A DNA stretch of 64,000 nucleotides from Actinocatenispora thailandica (GCF_016865425.1 NZ_AP023355.1:1362198-1426197), one strand, 5' to 3'; positions 1 to 8,801 are shown, counted from the stretch's first letter. Numbers and translations are program-made. Notes: generated by a model not told the origin, from the sequence alone.

Positions 1-2
1 TG

Positions 3-419
3 TTCCTGGCCCGGCTCGGCGGTGGCATCGTCGGCACGTTCGAGGCGACGCGGTACGCGACGGGGCGCAAGAACGCGCTGCGGATCGAACTCAACGGCAG
101 CCTCGGCACCCTCGCGTTCGACCTGGAACGACTGAACGAGCTGGAGTTCTACGACGGCACCCAGCCGTCCGGCGAGGCGGGTTTCCGCCGCATCCTGGTC
201 ACCGAGCCGGACCACCCGTACCTGTCGGCCTGGTGGCCGCCCGGTCACCTGCTCGGCTACGAGCATGCGTTCACCCACCAGGCCCGCGACCTGCTCGCCG
301 CGATCGGCGGCGGCGAACCGGTGCGGCCGTCGTTCGACGACGGCCTCGCCGCCCAGCGGGTACTGGACGCGGTCGGGCGCAGCGCCCGCGACCGCGCCTG
401 GTGCCCGATCGTCCACTGA
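3..419 (+). CDS. Gfo/Idh/MocA family oxidoreductase, C-terminal part
   Basis: The gene enters from the left edge, so only the last 138 codons are present. The visible part is the C-terminal substrate-binding half of an NAD(P)-dependent sugar or inositol dehydrogenase of the Gfo/Idh/MocA family. It shows the beta-sheet segment with [10 protein letters not shown] and [11 protein letters not shown], then the closing helix with [14 protein letters not shown]. The NAD-binding Rossmann half lies outside the window. It ends 56 bases before a sugar-phosphate isomerase on the same strand, the usual partner in sugar or inositol catabolic operons. Substrate unknown. Confidence 0.85.
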   Translation, partial: FLARLGGGIVGTFEATRYATGRKNALRIELNGSLGTLAFDLERLNELEFYDGTQPSGEAGFRRILVTEPDHPYLSAWWPPGHLLGYEHAFTHQARDLLAAIGGGEPVRPSFDDGLAAQRVLDAVGRSARDRAWCPIVH

Positions 420-475
420 CCTGCCCGGGGCGCCGGCGTGGCCGGTGCACCGACCGTACGAAGGGAGCACGCGCC

Positions 476-1483
476 ATGGCGCGACCGATCACGCTGTTCA
501 CCGGCCAGTGGGCGGACCTGCCGTTCGTCGAGGTGTGCCGGCTGGCGTCGCAGTGGGGTTACGACGGGCTGGAGATCGCCTGCTGGGGCGATCACTTCGA
601 GGTCGACAGGGCACTCGCCGATCCGTCCTATGTGGAGGATCGGAAGCGGATCCTGGCCGAGCACGGCCTGTCGGTGTACGCGATCTCCAATCATCTGGTG
701 GGCCAGGCGGTCTGCGACTTCCCGATCGACGAGCGGCACCAGGCGATCGTGCCGGCGGCGGTGTGGGGCGACGGGGACGCCGAGGGGGTCCGGCAGCGGG
801 CCGCGGAACGGATGAAGGACACCGCCCGCGCCGCCGCCGCGCTGGGAGTGTCCACAGTGGTCGGCTTCACCGGCTCGTCGATCTGGTACACGCTGGCGAT
901 GTTCCCGCCCACCCCGGATTCGATGATCGACCGCGGCTACCAGGACTTCGCCGATCGGTGGAACCCGATCCTGGACGTGTTCGACGCCGAGGGGGTGCGC
1001 TTCGCGCACGAGGTGCATCCCACCGAGATCGCCTACGACTACTGGACCACGGCCCGCACGCTGGAGGCGATCGGGCACCGGCCGGCGTTCGGTCTCAACT
1101 TCGATCCATCCCACTTCATCTGGCAGGACCTCGATCCGGTCGGGTTCCTGTGGGACTACCAGGACCGGATCTACCACGTCGACTGCAAGGAGTCGAAGAA
1201 GCAGTTCAACGGGCGCAACACCCGGCTCGGCTCGCATCTGCCGTGGGGTGACCCGCGGCGTGGCTGGGACTTCGTGTCCACCGGGCACGGCGACGTGCCG
1301 TGGGAGGCGTGCTTCCGTACCCTCAACGCGATCTCGTACGACGGGCCGATCTCCATCGAGTGGGAGGACGCCGGGATGGACCGGTTGACCGGCGCTCCCG
1401 AGGCGCTGGCGTTCGTCCGCAGGCTCGCCGCGATCGAACCGCCGGCCGCCTCCTTCGACGCCGCCTTCGGCTCGAACGACTGA
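476..1483 (+). CDS. Sugar phosphate isomerase/epimerase (xylose isomerase-like TIM barrel)
   Basis: A 335-residue cytoplasmic TIM-barrel protein of the AP-endonuclease-2/IolE-like sugar isomerase family. Candidate metal ligands fall in the expected order: Glu179 in HEVHPTE, Asp210 and His213 in NFDPSHF, His234 in YHVDCKES and Glu295 in SIEWED. The open frame extends upstream, but ATG 476 was chosen because it follows an AGGGAG ribosome site and matches the family N-terminus (PITLFTGQW). It lies just downstream of a Gfo/Idh/MocA oxidoreductase and is probably cotranscribed. A second, shorter protein of the same superfamily is paired with another such oxidoreductase at 2842-4667. The specific sugar is not determinable. 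Confidence 0.88.
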   Translation: MARPITLFTGQWADLPFVEVCRLASQWGYDGLEIACWGDHFEVDRALADPSYVEDRKRILAEHGLSVYAISNHLVGQAVCDFPIDERHQAIVPAAVWGDGDAEGVRQRAAERMKDTARAAAALGVSTVVGFTGSSIWYTLAMFPPTPDSMIDRGYQDFADRWNPILDVFDAEGVRFAHEVHPTEIAYDYWTTARTLEAIGHRPAFGLNFDPSHFIWQDLDPVGFLWDYQDRIYHVDCKESKKQFNGRNTRLGSHLPWGDPRRGWDFVSTGHGDVPWEACFRTLNAISYDGPISIEWEDAGMDRLTGAPEALAFVRRLAAIEPPAASFDAAFGSND

Positions 1484-1530
1484 CCGGCGGCGGTCACCGC
1501 CGACATGCCGGCCGTCGCGCGTGATCCGGC

Positions 1531-1585
1531 CGGCCGGCACCCGGCCCGGCCGGCACCCGGCCCGGCCGGCACCCGGCCCGGCCGG
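1531..1585. repeat. 16-bp GC-rich tandem repeat
   Basis: A 16-base unit (GGCACCCGGCCCGGCC) is repeated about 3.4 times in the convergent gap between the isomerase and the DUF2087 regulator. Each unit can fold back on itself, so the array may act as a weak bidirectional terminator. No coding role is seen. Confidence 0.7.
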
Positions 1586-1622
1586 TGGCGGCGGTCGGTT
1601 CCGGCGTCGTGCCGGTACCTGG

Positions 1623-2177
1623 TCAGACCGGCAGCGGTGGCCGGTCGGCCGGCGGGACGACCCGGTAGCGGGCCGAGCCGTCCCGGGTGACGCGGCCGAA
1701 GTCGGCGAGCAACCGGCGCAGCGCGGCGTGGTCGTCGTACAGCTCGTGCAGCGCGACGTTGACCTCGGCCTCGGTCAGCGTGGTGTCGGCCGGCAGCAGC
1801 GTGGCGGCGAGGTCGGCGAGCCGGTGCCGCAGCGCGAGATCCTCCGGTACGGCGATGAGCCGGCCGTGCCGGAAGTGCCGCGCCAGTACCGGATCGTCGG
1901 CGAGTGGCCGGCTCGTCGGCAGCGTCGCGTCCAGCGCGTCGGCGGCAGTGGCGAGCGCGCCGAGGTCGGCGGACAGCCGCTGCCCGTCGAGCCGCAGCAG
2001 CCCACAGTCGGCGAGCCGGGCCGCCTCCTTGAGCACCCGGCGGACCGGCAGGCCGGTCTCGGCGGCCGCTTCGGTCACGGTCCCGGCGCGGCCGGACCCG
2101 ACCGCGGCGAGGATGCCGAGCCGTTCGGTGCGGCCGAGGGCGGCGAGCATCGCCGCCGCGGTACTGATCTCGCGCAT
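1623..2177 (-). CDS. DUF2087 domain regulator with N-terminal helix-turn-helix
   Basis: A 184-residue protein. Residues 1-70 form an ArsR-like winged helix (RTERLGILAAVGSG, then VTEAAAETGLPVRRV as the recognition region). Residues 100-180 carry the DUF2087 signature: HGRLIAVPEDLALRH, TLTEAEVNVALHELYDD, then ALRRLLADFG and RDGSARYRV. Such proteins are presumed transcription factors with a ligand-binding C-domain, and the ligand is unknown. The ATG start is supported by a promoter whose predicted start site lies about 2 bases upstream, implying a leaderless mRNA. It is divergent from the HEAT-repeat gene, so it may control both. Confidence 0.82.
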   Translation of the reverse strand: MREISTAAAMLAALGRTERLGILAAVGSGRAGTVTEAAAETGLPVRRVLKEAARLADCGLLRLDGQRLSADLGALATAADALDATLPTSRPLADDPVLARHFRHGRLIAVPEDLALRHRLADLAATLLPADTTLTEAEVNVALHELYDDHAALRRLLADFGRVTRDGSARYRVVPPADRPPLPV

Positions 2178-2185
2178 GGCCTGGG

Positions 2186-2214
2186 ACGCTAACCGGCTCC
2201 GGCGTCGCGTTCAA
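2186..2214 (-). promoter_or_regulatory. Promoter of the DUF2087 regulator (leaderless)
   Basis: On the minus strand TTGAAC (2214-2209) is separated by 17 bases from TAGCGT (2191-2186). The predicted transcription start is close to the ATG at 2177, so translation would be leaderless. It overlaps the upstream region of the divergent gene starting at 2249. Confidence 0.55.
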
Positions 2215-2248
2215 GGTGGTTTCCGGGCCGGTGTGGCAACCTGGGTGG

Positions 2249-2797
2249 ATGGGCGAGACACCGGCGGAGCTGGCGCGGGCGACGGCGCGGCGGCTGGGCG
2301 TGGACGAGACGGTGGCGCGCTGCGTGGCGCTGCTGCGGCACGGCGATCCGTTCGCCGAGGTCGAGTTCCTGGTCTGGCTGGCCGACGAGTCGGCGGCGAG
2401 CGAGATGCGGCTGCGCACCCCCGAGGACGACCCGTCCCTGCTCTACTGGCCGCGGGTCTGGGCGGCCCGCGCGCTGGTCTACGTGTGGGACGACGCGGCG
2501 ATCCCGGCCGTGCTCGACGCGCTCGGCGACGATGCCTGGCGGGTGCGGGAGATGGCGGCGAAGGTGGTCATCGCGCACCAGCTCGGCGCGGCCGGCGACC
2601 TGCTGGTGCCGCTGCTGTCCGATCCGGTACCGCGGGTGCGGGCCGCGGCGGCCCGCGCCCTCGGCGTGGTCGGCGAGGCGGAGCACGCGCCGCCGCTGCG
2701 GAAGGCCACCGCGGACGAGGAGGCGCAGGTCTCGACCCGTGCCGAGGCGGCCCTGCGGACGCTGTCGAAGCGCCTCGACCGCGACCTGTTCGACTGA
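2249..2797 (+). CDS. HEAT-repeat domain-containing protein
   Basis: A 182-residue soluble protein with alpha-helical HEAT-like repeats. The clearest are around ALVYVWDDAAIPAVLDAL, VREMAAKVVIAHQLGAAG and VRAAAARALGVVGEAEH. These repeats act as protein-binding scaffolds, and no catalytic motif is visible. The longer frame starting upstream is rejected because ATG 2249 follows a GGGTGG site and starts the conserved helix. Its divergent neighbour is the DUF2087 regulator. The specific partner or pathway is unknown. Confidence 0.75.
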   Translation: MGETPAELARATARRLGVDETVARCVALLRHGDPFAEVEFLVWLADESAASEMRLRTPEDDPSLLYWPRVWAARALVYVWDDAAIPAVLDALGDDAWRVREMAAKVVIAHQLGAAGDLLVPLLSDPVPRVRAAAARALGVVGEAEHAPPLRKATADEEAQVSTRAEAALRTLSKRLDRDLFD

Positions 2798-2841
2798 CCG
2801 CCCGGCGGCCCGGTCCGCGATCGGCGGGCCGGGCCGGGCCG

Positions 2842-3945
2842 TCACAGCGTGGCGGTGTAGGGGTCGAAGTCGTCCGGTAGCAGCGCCGGCGCCGCGCAGC
2901 TGGAGCCGATCGGTACGAACGCGCCGGTCTCCGCGGACGCCGCGATCGCCGTCATCAGCTCCAGTACGTGCAGTGCCAGCTCGCCGGACGCCCGGTGCGG
3001 CGTGCCGGCCCGCACCGCGCGGGCGAGGTCGAGCACGCCCAGGCCGCGGCCGGTGTCCGGGCCCTTCGCCGGTACCGCGGACCAGTCGTCGTCGCCGGCC
3101 CGGCGCAGCCTGATGGTGCCGGTGAAGGTGTTCGGGTCGGGCAGCGCCATCGTCGCCTCGGATCCGGTGATCTCGACGAAGCCGGCCCGGGCCAGCGGCG
3201 AGTCGAAGCTGAGCACGCTCGTCGCGGCCTGCCCTCCGGTGAAGTCGAGCAGCGCCGCGACGTGCGTCGGTACCTCCACGTCGAACGCGGTGCCGGCGAG
3301 CGGGCCGGAGCCGACCACCCGGCTGTCCCGGGCGCGCCGGCCGACCGCCGCCACCGACCGGGCCGGGCCGAACGCGCCGACCAGCGTGGTCAGGTAGTAC
3401 GGGCCGATGTCGAACAGCGGGCCAGCGCCGTACTGGAACAGGAACGCCGGGTTCGGGTGCCACGACTCGGGTCCCGGGCTCTGCATCAGCGTCAGTGCGG
3501 TCAGCGGGGTGCCGATCGCGCCTTCGGCGATCATCCGGTACGCGGTTTGCAGGCCGGCGCCGAGGAACGTGTCCGGCGCGTTCGCCACCCGTACCCCGGC
3601 GGTGGAGGCGGCGGCCAGCAGCGCGGCGCCGGCGTCGCGTTCCAGCGCCAGCGGCTTCTCCGAGTACACGTGCTTGCCGGCCGCGATGGCCGCGTGCGCC
3701 ACTTCGGTGTGCACCGCGGGGATGGTCAGGTTGACCACGATCTCGACGTCCGGGTGGCCGAGCACCTGGTCGGTGTCGCCCACCACCGGGATGTGGTAAC
3801 GCTCCGCGGCCTGGCGGGCCCGGGACGGGTCCAGGTCGGTGCAGGCGACCACCCTGATGTCGGGGAACGCGGTCAGGTTGTCCAGGTACTGGGTGGAGAT
3901 CGTGCCGCAGCCGACGACCGCGACGCCGACCGGCCGGGCGGTCAC
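2842..3945 (-). CDS. Gfo/Idh/MocA family NAD(P)-dependent oxidoreductase
   Basis: A complete 367-residue dehydrogenase. The Rossmann motif VGVAVVGCGTIS is at residues 6-17, and the family EKP motif sits in GKHVYSEKPLALE near residue 105. The C-terminal half has the usual substrate-domain sheet (AGFVEITGSEATMALPDP). A GTG start at 3945 was chosen because it overlaps the stop of the upstream isomerase as GTGA, giving translational coupling. The pair probably forms a two-gene operon for oxidising and isomerising a cyclitol or sugar. The substrate cannot be read from the sequence. Confidence 0.88.
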   Translation of the reverse strand: MTARPVGVAVVGCGTISTQYLDNLTAFPDIRVVACTDLDPSRARQAAERYHIPVVGDTDQVLGHPDVEIVVNLTIPAVHTEVAHAAIAAGKHVYSEKPLALERDAGAALLAAASTAGVRVANAPDTFLGAGLQTAYRMIAEGAIGTPLTALTLMQSPGPESWHPNPAFLFQYGAGPLFDIGPYYLTTLVGAFGPARSVAAVGRRARDSRVVGSGPLAGTAFDVEVPTHVAALLDFTGGQAATSVLSFDSPLARAGFVEITGSEATMALPDPNTFTGTIRLRRAGDDDWSAVPAKGPDTGRGLGVLDLARAVRAGTPHRASGELALHVLELMTAIAASAETGAFVPIGSSCAAPALLPDDFDPYTATL

Positions 3946-4667
3946 GGGGTCACCCCGCGCAGGTAGTCGATGCTGTCGGACAGTGCGGCGAACATGTCGG
4001 TGTCGCACCGGTCCAGCTCGACGATGCGGCGCGCGTGCGGTGCCGCGGCGAGGATCGCCGGGATGTCGAGGGTGCCGGCGCCGACCGCGGTCATCGCCGC
4101 CTCGGGCGTGCTGGCCGGGCCGTCCTTGACGTGCAGGTAGCGGACCCGTTCGCCGAGCCGGGTCAGCAGCGCCGGTACGTCCAGCCCACCGACGGCGGCC
4201 CAGTAGACGTCGACCTCCAGGAACACCTCGTCGTCCAGCGCGTCGGCCAGTACCTCCAGCGCCGGCCGCCCGTCGACCTGCTGTCCCGGTTCGAACCAGT
4301 GGTTGTGGTAGCCGACCGCGATGCCACGCTCCGCGGCGCGCTTCGCGGCGGTGTTGAGTCGCTGTGCGGTGCGCTCGACGGCGGCCCGGTCGACGAACTG
4401 GTCGGGGTCGAGCCACGGGACGACGACGGTGTCGGTGCCGACCGCGGTCGCGGCGTCGAGGACCGCGTCGGTGTCGTCGAGGAGCGGGGCGTGAGTGCTC
4501 CAGACCGTCAGGCCGTACCGGTCGGCGAGGGTGCGGAGGCCGGCGGGGTCGGCGTGCGGGTTGAACCACTCGACCGCCTGGTAGCCGAGCTCGGCGATGC
4601 GGCGCAGGGTGGCGTCGCGGTCGGCGGCGAGGTGGTCGCGGACTGAGTACAGCTGGACACCGAGCAT
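3942..4667 (-). CDS. Sugar phosphate isomerase/epimerase
   Basis: A 241-residue xylose-isomerase-like TIM-barrel enzyme, shorter than its relative at 476-1483. Putative metal ligands lie in VGYHNHWFE, FLEVDVYWAA, RYLHVKDG and RIVELDRCD. Translation starts at an ATG with a GGAGG site about 6 bases upstream. The stop overlaps the start of the downstream oxidoreductase (GTGA), so the two are one operon with a recognisable promoter. Likely role: cytoplasmic isomerisation or epimerisation of the product of its partner dehydrogenase. Confidence 0.87.
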   Translation of the reverse strand: MLGVQLYSVRDHLAADRDATLRRIAELGYQAVEWFNPHADPAGLRTLADRYGLTVWSTHAPLLDDTDAVLDAATAVGTDTVVVPWLDPDQFVDRAAVERTAQRLNTAAKRAAERGIAVGYHNHWFEPGQQVDGRPALEVLADALDDEVFLEVDVYWAAVGGLDVPALLTRLGERVRYLHVKDGPASTPEAAMTAVGAGTLDIPAILAAAPHARRIVELDRCDTDMFAALSDSIDYLRGVTP

Positions 4668-4701
4668 GGTGCCTCCGTAGGGCGGTGTCGGCGGCGGACG
4701 G

Positions 4702-4737
4702 TGGGGGCCTCGCGTTCGGCCGCGCCGCAGGCCCCCA
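4702..4737 (-). promoter_or_regulatory. Hairpin in the 5-prime leader of the isomerase operon
   Basis: A perfect 9-base inverted repeat (TGGGGGCCT at 4702-4710 and AGGCCCCCA at 4729-4737) lies between the predicted promoter and the start codon of the gene ending at 3942. It has no U-tract, so it may affect mRNA stability or translation rather than termination. Confidence 0.4.
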
Positions 4738-4747
4738 GCAGCCTCCT

Positions 4748-4777
4748 ACGCTAGGAGCCTTTTGCCGCTGAGGTCAA
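4748..4777 (-). promoter_or_regulatory. Promoter of the isomerase-oxidoreductase operon with overlapping inverted repeat
   Basis: Reading the minus strand, TTGACC (4777-4772), an 18-base spacer and TAGCGT (4753-4748) form a sigma-70-like promoter. The inverted repeat TCAACAACTTTTGA (4774-4787) covers the -35 element and is a plausible repressor site. The regulator is unknown. Confidence 0.5.
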
Positions 4778-4802
4778 CAACTTTTGATGATCTCGACAGA
4801 AG

Positions 4803-5738
4803 TCACCGAGCGTGCGGTGCCCAGGAGGGGCGCCAGGCCGGCTCGGGCGGCGGTGCCAGCCCCGCCAGGTGGTCGAGGACCGGCCGCAAACCGGGGTGCG
4901 CATGCGTGCCCGGCACGAGCAGCGACAGCGGGTACACCAGCGCCGGGCCGGCGATCGGGATGCGCCGCAGGTCGTGGCTCGCCGGCCAGACGTACCGGTC
5001 CCGCGCGCCCACCAGCGTCGCCACGTCCGCGGAGTCGGCCAGCGCGTCCAGCAGTACCTCGGTGCCGAAGTTCGGCCCGGCCGGGTCGATGTGCAGGTCG
5101 AACGCGGCGCCCAGCTCGGCGTAGAACCGCGCCCACTCGCTGCGCGGCGTGATGCCCGGGATCCAGATCCGGTACCCGTGCAGCCGGGCCGGGGTCAGTG
5201 TCCGCGCGCCGGCGAGCGGGTGCCGCGGGCCGACCAGCAGTTCCAGCGGCGAGTCGAACGCGGGCACCTGCCGCACCTCGGGCGGCAGCGCGGACAGGTC
5301 GGTGACGCTACGAAACGAGGCGTCGACGTCGCCGGCCCGGACCGCATCGACGGCCAGCCGCGGGTCCTCGACCCGCAGCGTCACCACATCCAGCTCGATC
5401 CCCGGATGGCTGCGCCAGTAGTCGTGCAGCACGACCGCCTGCGCCGACCGCAGCCCGAGCACGTCGATGCGCAGTGCCCGGGAGCCGGGCCGGATCGCCG
5501 CGACGGCGCGGTCGGCGCCGGCGACGACGGAGCGCGCGTGCGGCAGGAACGCCTGGCCGTCCAGCGTCGGCTCGACCCCGCGGGCGGTACGGGTGAACAG
5601 CCGGGTGCCGAGTTCGCGTTCCAGCGCGGCGATCCGCTTCGACACCGCCTGCTGGGTGACGCCGAGTTCGTCGGCGGCCCGCTGCAACTGGCCGAGCTCG
5701 GCCGCCCGGACGAACGATCGCATCGCCTCGGTGTCCAT
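4803..5738 (-). CDS. LysR family transcriptional regulator
   Basis: A 311-residue LysR-type regulator. The N-terminal winged helix occupies residues 1-60 (FVRAAELGQLQRAADELGV, then TQQAVSKRIAALERELG), followed by a linker and a periplasmic-binding-like effector domain from about residue 88. It is divergent from an MFS exporter at 5898. This is the classic arrangement in which a LysR protein controls its neighbour and itself, so the MFS gene is the likely target. The effector is unknown. Confidence 0.9.
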   Translation of the reverse strand: MDTEAMRSFVRAAELGQLQRAADELGVTQQAVSKRIAALERELGTRLFTRTARGVEPTLDGQAFLPHARSVVAGADRAVAAIRPGSRALRIDVLGLRSAQAVVLHDYWRSHPGIELDVVTLRVEDPRLAVDAVRAGDVDASFRSVTDLSALPPEVRQVPAFDSPLELLVGPRHPLAGARTLTPARLHGYRIWIPGITPRSEWARFYAELGAAFDLHIDPAGPNFGTEVLLDALADSADVATLVGARDRYVWPASHDLRRIPIAGPALVYPLSLLVPGTHAHPGLRPVLDHLAGLAPPPEPAWRPSWAPHAR

Positions 5739-5795
5739 CGCAGCAGACTAGAGCGCGGCCGGCCGGCCGGCGCTGTGGCCCGACCGGAGTTGCTC

Positions 5796-5808
5796 CAACC
5801 AGAGGTTG
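5796..5808. promoter_or_regulatory. Possible LysR operator
   Basis: CAACC-AGA-GGTTG is a perfect 5-base inverted repeat midway between the divergent lysR-type gene and the MFS gene. Its position suits autoregulation, but the assignment rests on symmetry alone. Confidence 0.35.
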
Positions 5809-5897
5809 TGGCTCGCCACCGGGCTGGTTGTTTGATCCTGCGTCGTCGCGGCTGATCTGATGCGGTGTCACATCGATCGGTTGGGCGGGGGAGTGGC

Positions 5898-7142
5898 ATG
5901 CGAGTGGCGGTGCGGCGCGACCTGGATCGGCTGTGGCGGGCCTACGCGGTCAGCGCGTCCGGGACCTGGCTCGCCTTCGGTGCCTTCCCGCTGGTCGCGG
6001 TCCGGGTGCTGCACGCGCCCGCGTTCGCGGTGTCGCTGCTGGAGGCGGCGGGGCTCGCCGTCGCGGCGATCGTCGCGTTCCCGCTCGGACCGTGGGTGGC
6101 GCACCGCACGAAGCGGCCGGTACTGATCGCGATGGACCTGGTCCGGTTCGCCGTGCTGGCGAGCGTGCCGGTCGCCGCGCTGCTCGGCGTGCTGTCCTAC
6201 GCGCAGCTGCTGGCCGTGGCGGTGATCTCCGGCGCCGCCGGGATCGCCTTCACCGCCGCCTCCGGTGCGTACCTCAAGCACCTCGTCACCGGCCCGGACC
6301 TGCTGGCGGCGAACGGTCGGTTCGAGGCGACGAGCTGGGTCGTGACCGCGGTGGGGCCGCCGCTCGGCGGGGCGCTGGTCGGGGTGCTCGGCCCGGTCGC
6401 GACGCTGGCGGCCGACGCGCTCAGCTACCTGCTGTCCGCGCTGGGGGTGTCCCGGCTCCGCGGCGGCGACGTACCGGCAGCGCGCGATCAGGCGGGCCGG
6501 GTGAGGGTGGCCGACCTGCTCACCGGCGCGCGCACGATCGCCGGCGATCCGGTGCTGCGGCGGCTGTTCGCCAACTCGGTCCTGGTCGGCGGGTTGATCA
6601 TGGCCACCGTGCCGCTGCTGTCGGTGCTGCTCCTCGGCCGGTACCGGTTCCCGGTCTGGCAGTACGGTCTCGCCTTCGGTGTGCCGGCGCTCGGCGGGTT
6701 CCTGGGTGCCCGGCTCTCCGCCCGGCTGGTCGCCCGGTTCGGCCGGTACCGGGTGCTGCGCGTCGCGGGCTGGCTGCGCTCGCTGTTCCCGCTCGGGCTG
6801 GCCTTCGTCGGCCCCGGCGTACCCGGGCTGCTGACCGTGCTGGTGGTGGAGGCGCTGCTGGTCACCTGCATGGGCGTGTTCAACCCGATCCACGCCACCG
6901 AACGGCTGCGGCGGGTGTCGGCCGGCCGGGCCGCTCAACTGCTCGGCACCTGGAGCGTCGCCGGCAAGCTGGTGCAGGCCGGCCTGACCGCGGGCTGGGG
7001 CCTGCTGGCCACGCTCACCAGCCCGCGCACCGCGATCACCGTGTCCGGCGTGCTGCTGCTCGCCACCCCGCTGCTGCTGCCCACCCGCGCCCGACTGTCC
7101 GCCACCGAACCCGCGGCGGCCGAACCCGCCGTGGTGGCCTGA
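5898..7142 (+). CDS. MFS transporter
   Basis: A 414-residue polytopic membrane protein of the major facilitator superfamily, with about 10-12 hydrophobic helices and an MFS-3 or enterobactin-exporter-like pattern. Examples are AYAVSASGTWLAFGAFPLVA near the start and PLLSVLLLGRYRFPVWQYG in the second half. ATG 5898 was chosen over an earlier in-frame start because it follows a strong GGGGGAG site. The substrate is unknown; export is more usual for this family than import. Its divergent LysR neighbour probably regulates it. The gene ends 18 bases from the convergent ArsR-type gene. Confidence 0.87.
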   Translation: MRVAVRRDLDRLWRAYAVSASGTWLAFGAFPLVAVRVLHAPAFAVSLLEAAGLAVAAIVAFPLGPWVAHRTKRPVLIAMDLVRFAVLASVPVAALLGVLSYAQLLAVAVISGAAGIAFTAASGAYLKHLVTGPDLLAANGRFEATSWVVTAVGPPLGGALVGVLGPVATLAADALSYLLSALGVSRLRGGDVPAARDQAGRVRVADLLTGARTIAGDPVLRRLFANSVLVGGLIMATVPLLSVLLLGRYRFPVWQYGLAFGVPALGGFLGARLSARLVARFGRYRVLRVAGWLRSLFPLGLAFVGPGVPGLLTVLVVEALLVTCMGVFNPIHATERLRRVSAGRAAQLLGTWSVAGKLVQAGLTAGWGLLATLTSPRTAITVSGVLLLATPLLLPTRARLSATEPAAAEPAVVA

Positions 7143-7160
7143 CCGCGTCCGCTGGCGTGC

Positions 7161-7679
7161 TCAGGCCGGGCCGGCGCCGGTGGTGCCCTGCCGGTACATG
7201 GTGACGAGCAGTCCGTGCCGAGGCGCTTCGTCGCCGTCGTCGGTGGCGCTCTCCGCGATCTCGGTCAGTGCCGCGCGCAGTCGCTCGGCCTGCGCGTCGC
7301 TCAGCCGCAGGTGCCGGAGCACCAGCAGCGGATCGTCGTCGGCGGTGGACAGCTCCTCGGCGAGCCCGCCGAGCATGGCCGAGGTGGTGGCGTGGCTCGG
7401 GTCGTCGAGATCCATCCGACGGGCGGTGCGCTGGTAGTACTGCTCGGTGCCGCCGCGTACCTGGCGGGTCTCGACCACCCGGACCAGGCCCGCCTCGCGC
7501 AGCGTCTTGAGGTGGTGGCCGACGCTGCCCTTGGCGACGCCGAGCGCGGCGGCGAGCTGGCTGGTGGTCGCCGGCTGCTGGCCGAGCGAGAACAGCAGCC
7601 GCTGGCGGAGCGGATGGCCCAACGCCCGGTGCTGGGCGGCGGTCTCGATCCGCAGGGAGTCCTCGGGCTCGATCACCAT
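7161..7679 (-). CDS. ArsR-type winged-helix transcriptional regulator
   Basis: A 172-residue regulator. The winged helix spans residues 10-85: LGHPLRQRLLFSLGQQPATT, then LAAALGVAKGSVGHHLKTLR, then the wing VVETRQVRGGTEQYYQR. The C-terminal 80 residues are helical and probably dimerise or bind a ligand. No metal-binding cysteines are present, so this is not a metal sensor of the classical type. The start codon almost coincides with the predicted transcription start (leaderless). It is divergent from the S41 peptidase gene, with a palindromic site between them. Confidence 0.87.
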   Translation of the reverse strand: MVIEPEDSLRIETAAQHRALGHPLRQRLLFSLGQQPATTSQLAAALGVAKGSVGHHLKTLREAGLVRVVETRQVRGGTEQYYQRTARRMDLDDPSHATTSAMLGGLAEELSTADDDPLLVLRHLRLSDAQAERLRAALTEIAESATDDGDEAPRHGLLVTMYRQGTTGAGPA

Positions 7680-7696
7680 TAAAGTGTCTGGAACTC

Positions 7697-7711
7697 TTGA
7701 CGCTTTGTCAA
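7697..7711. promoter_or_regulatory. Palindromic operator in a divergent promoter
   Basis: TTGAC-GCTTT-GTCAA is a perfect inverted repeat. Each arm doubles as a -35 element: TTGACA facing the ArsR-type gene and TTGACG facing the S41 peptidase gene. A dimeric repressor here would block both promoters at once. The ArsR-type protein encoded alongside is the obvious candidate. Confidence 0.6.
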
Positions 7712-7788
7712 CGGGTCTGCTCTACTTGCCGCGGCCAGGCAGCACGCCGGCCCGGAGCGGCCCCATGCCGGCCCGGAGCAGGCCCGCG

Positions 7789-7837
7789 CCGGCCACGGGG
7801 CCAACCCCTGCCGAGCCGGGGCTGGCCCCGTGGCCGG
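7789..7837 (+). promoter_or_regulatory. Long hairpin in the leader of the S41 peptidase gene
   Basis: Two 20-base arms (7789-7808 and 7818-7837) match at 19 of 20 positions around a 9-base loop. The structure ends about 50 bases before the start codon at 7887, so it lies inside the predicted 5-prime leader. No U-tract follows. Attenuation, mRNA protection or a repeat-derived element are all possible. Confidence 0.55.
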
Positions 7838-7886
7838 TGGCACGCGGAGCGCAGCGGGACACCCGGCGCGAACAACGGAGGAAGCC

Positions 7887-8801
7887 ATGGAACGCGCGGA
7901 CATCGACCGGATCGTGGCCGAGGTCGGCAAGCTCGTCGCCACCCGGTACGTCTTCGCCGAGCTGGGCGAGCAGATCGCGGCGGACCTCGCCGCCACCGCC
8001 GCCACCGGCCGGTACGCGACCGCCACGGACGAGGCCGCCCTCGCCGAGCTGGTCACTGCCGACCTGCAGCGCGCGAACGGTGACGGCCATCTGCGGCTGA
8101 TCCACCACACCGAGTCGATCGACGGGGCCGAGGACGGCGCGGTGGCCGAGGCGACGTACGAGCGACGTGCCCGGCGCAGCATGAGCGGCATCGGCCGGAT
8201 CGAACGGCTCGACGGCAACATCGGGCTGCTGGAGATCTCCCCGGCGCTGTTCGCCGCGCACCTGGTCGGCGACGAGATCACCGCCGCGATGCGGATCCTG
8301 CGGCACACCGACGCGCTCATCCTCGACCTGCGGGGCTGCCTCGGCAGCGACCCCGGCTCCGTCGCGTACTTCCTCAGCTACCTGCTGCCGCCCGAAACCC
8401 ACCTCAACGACGTGTACGACCGGGGCAGCGACAGCACGACACAGTTCTGGACGCTGCCCCACGTGCCCGGCCCGCGGTACGGCACCGAGCGGCCCGTCTA
8501 CGTCCTCACCAGCCGCCGGACGTTCTCCGGCGGCGAGGAGCTGGCGTACGACCTGCGGCACAACGACCGCGCCACCCTGGTCGGCGAGACCACCGGGGGT
8601 GGGGCGCACCCGCGCATCGGGGTCCGGCTCGGACCGCACCTGGAGGCGAGCATCCCCACCTGCCGCAGCATCAACCCGATCACCGGTACCGACTGGGAGG
8701 GCACCGGCGTGCCCCCGCACCTCGCCACCTCCGCCGCCGAGGCGCTGGCCACCGCGCACGAACACGCCCGTACCCGGCTGGCCGAGAACCCGGATAGTTG
8801 A
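7887..8801 (+). CDS. S41 family peptidase-like protein (IRBP/tail-specific protease type)
   Basis: A 304-residue protein with the N-terminal helical domain of IRBP-type S41 proteins (residues 1-85) and a C-terminal protease core. LEISP, ALILDLRGCLGSDPGSVAYF and YVLTSRRTFSGGEELAYDLR are typical. The serine of TFSGGEE is the expected nucleophile, and LVGETTGGG follows as usual. There is no signal peptide or PDZ domain, so it is probably cytoplasmic. The start is fixed by GGAGGA 5 bases upstream of ATG 7887. Likely control is by the divergent ArsR-type repressor. Its physiological substrate is unknown. Confidence 0.82.
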   Translation: MERADIDRIVAEVGKLVATRYVFAELGEQIAADLAATAATGRYATATDEAALAELVTADLQRANGDGHLRLIHHTESIDGAEDGAVAEATYERRARRSMSGIGRIERLDGNIGLLEISPALFAAHLVGDEITAAMRILRHTDALILDLRGCLGSDPGSVAYFLSYLLPPETHLNDVYDRGSDSTTQFWTLPHVPGPRYGTERPVYVLTSRRTFSGGEELAYDLRHNDRATLVGETTGGGAHPRIGVRLGPHLEASIPTCRSINPITGTDWEGTGVPPHLATSAAEALATAHEHARTRLAENPDS

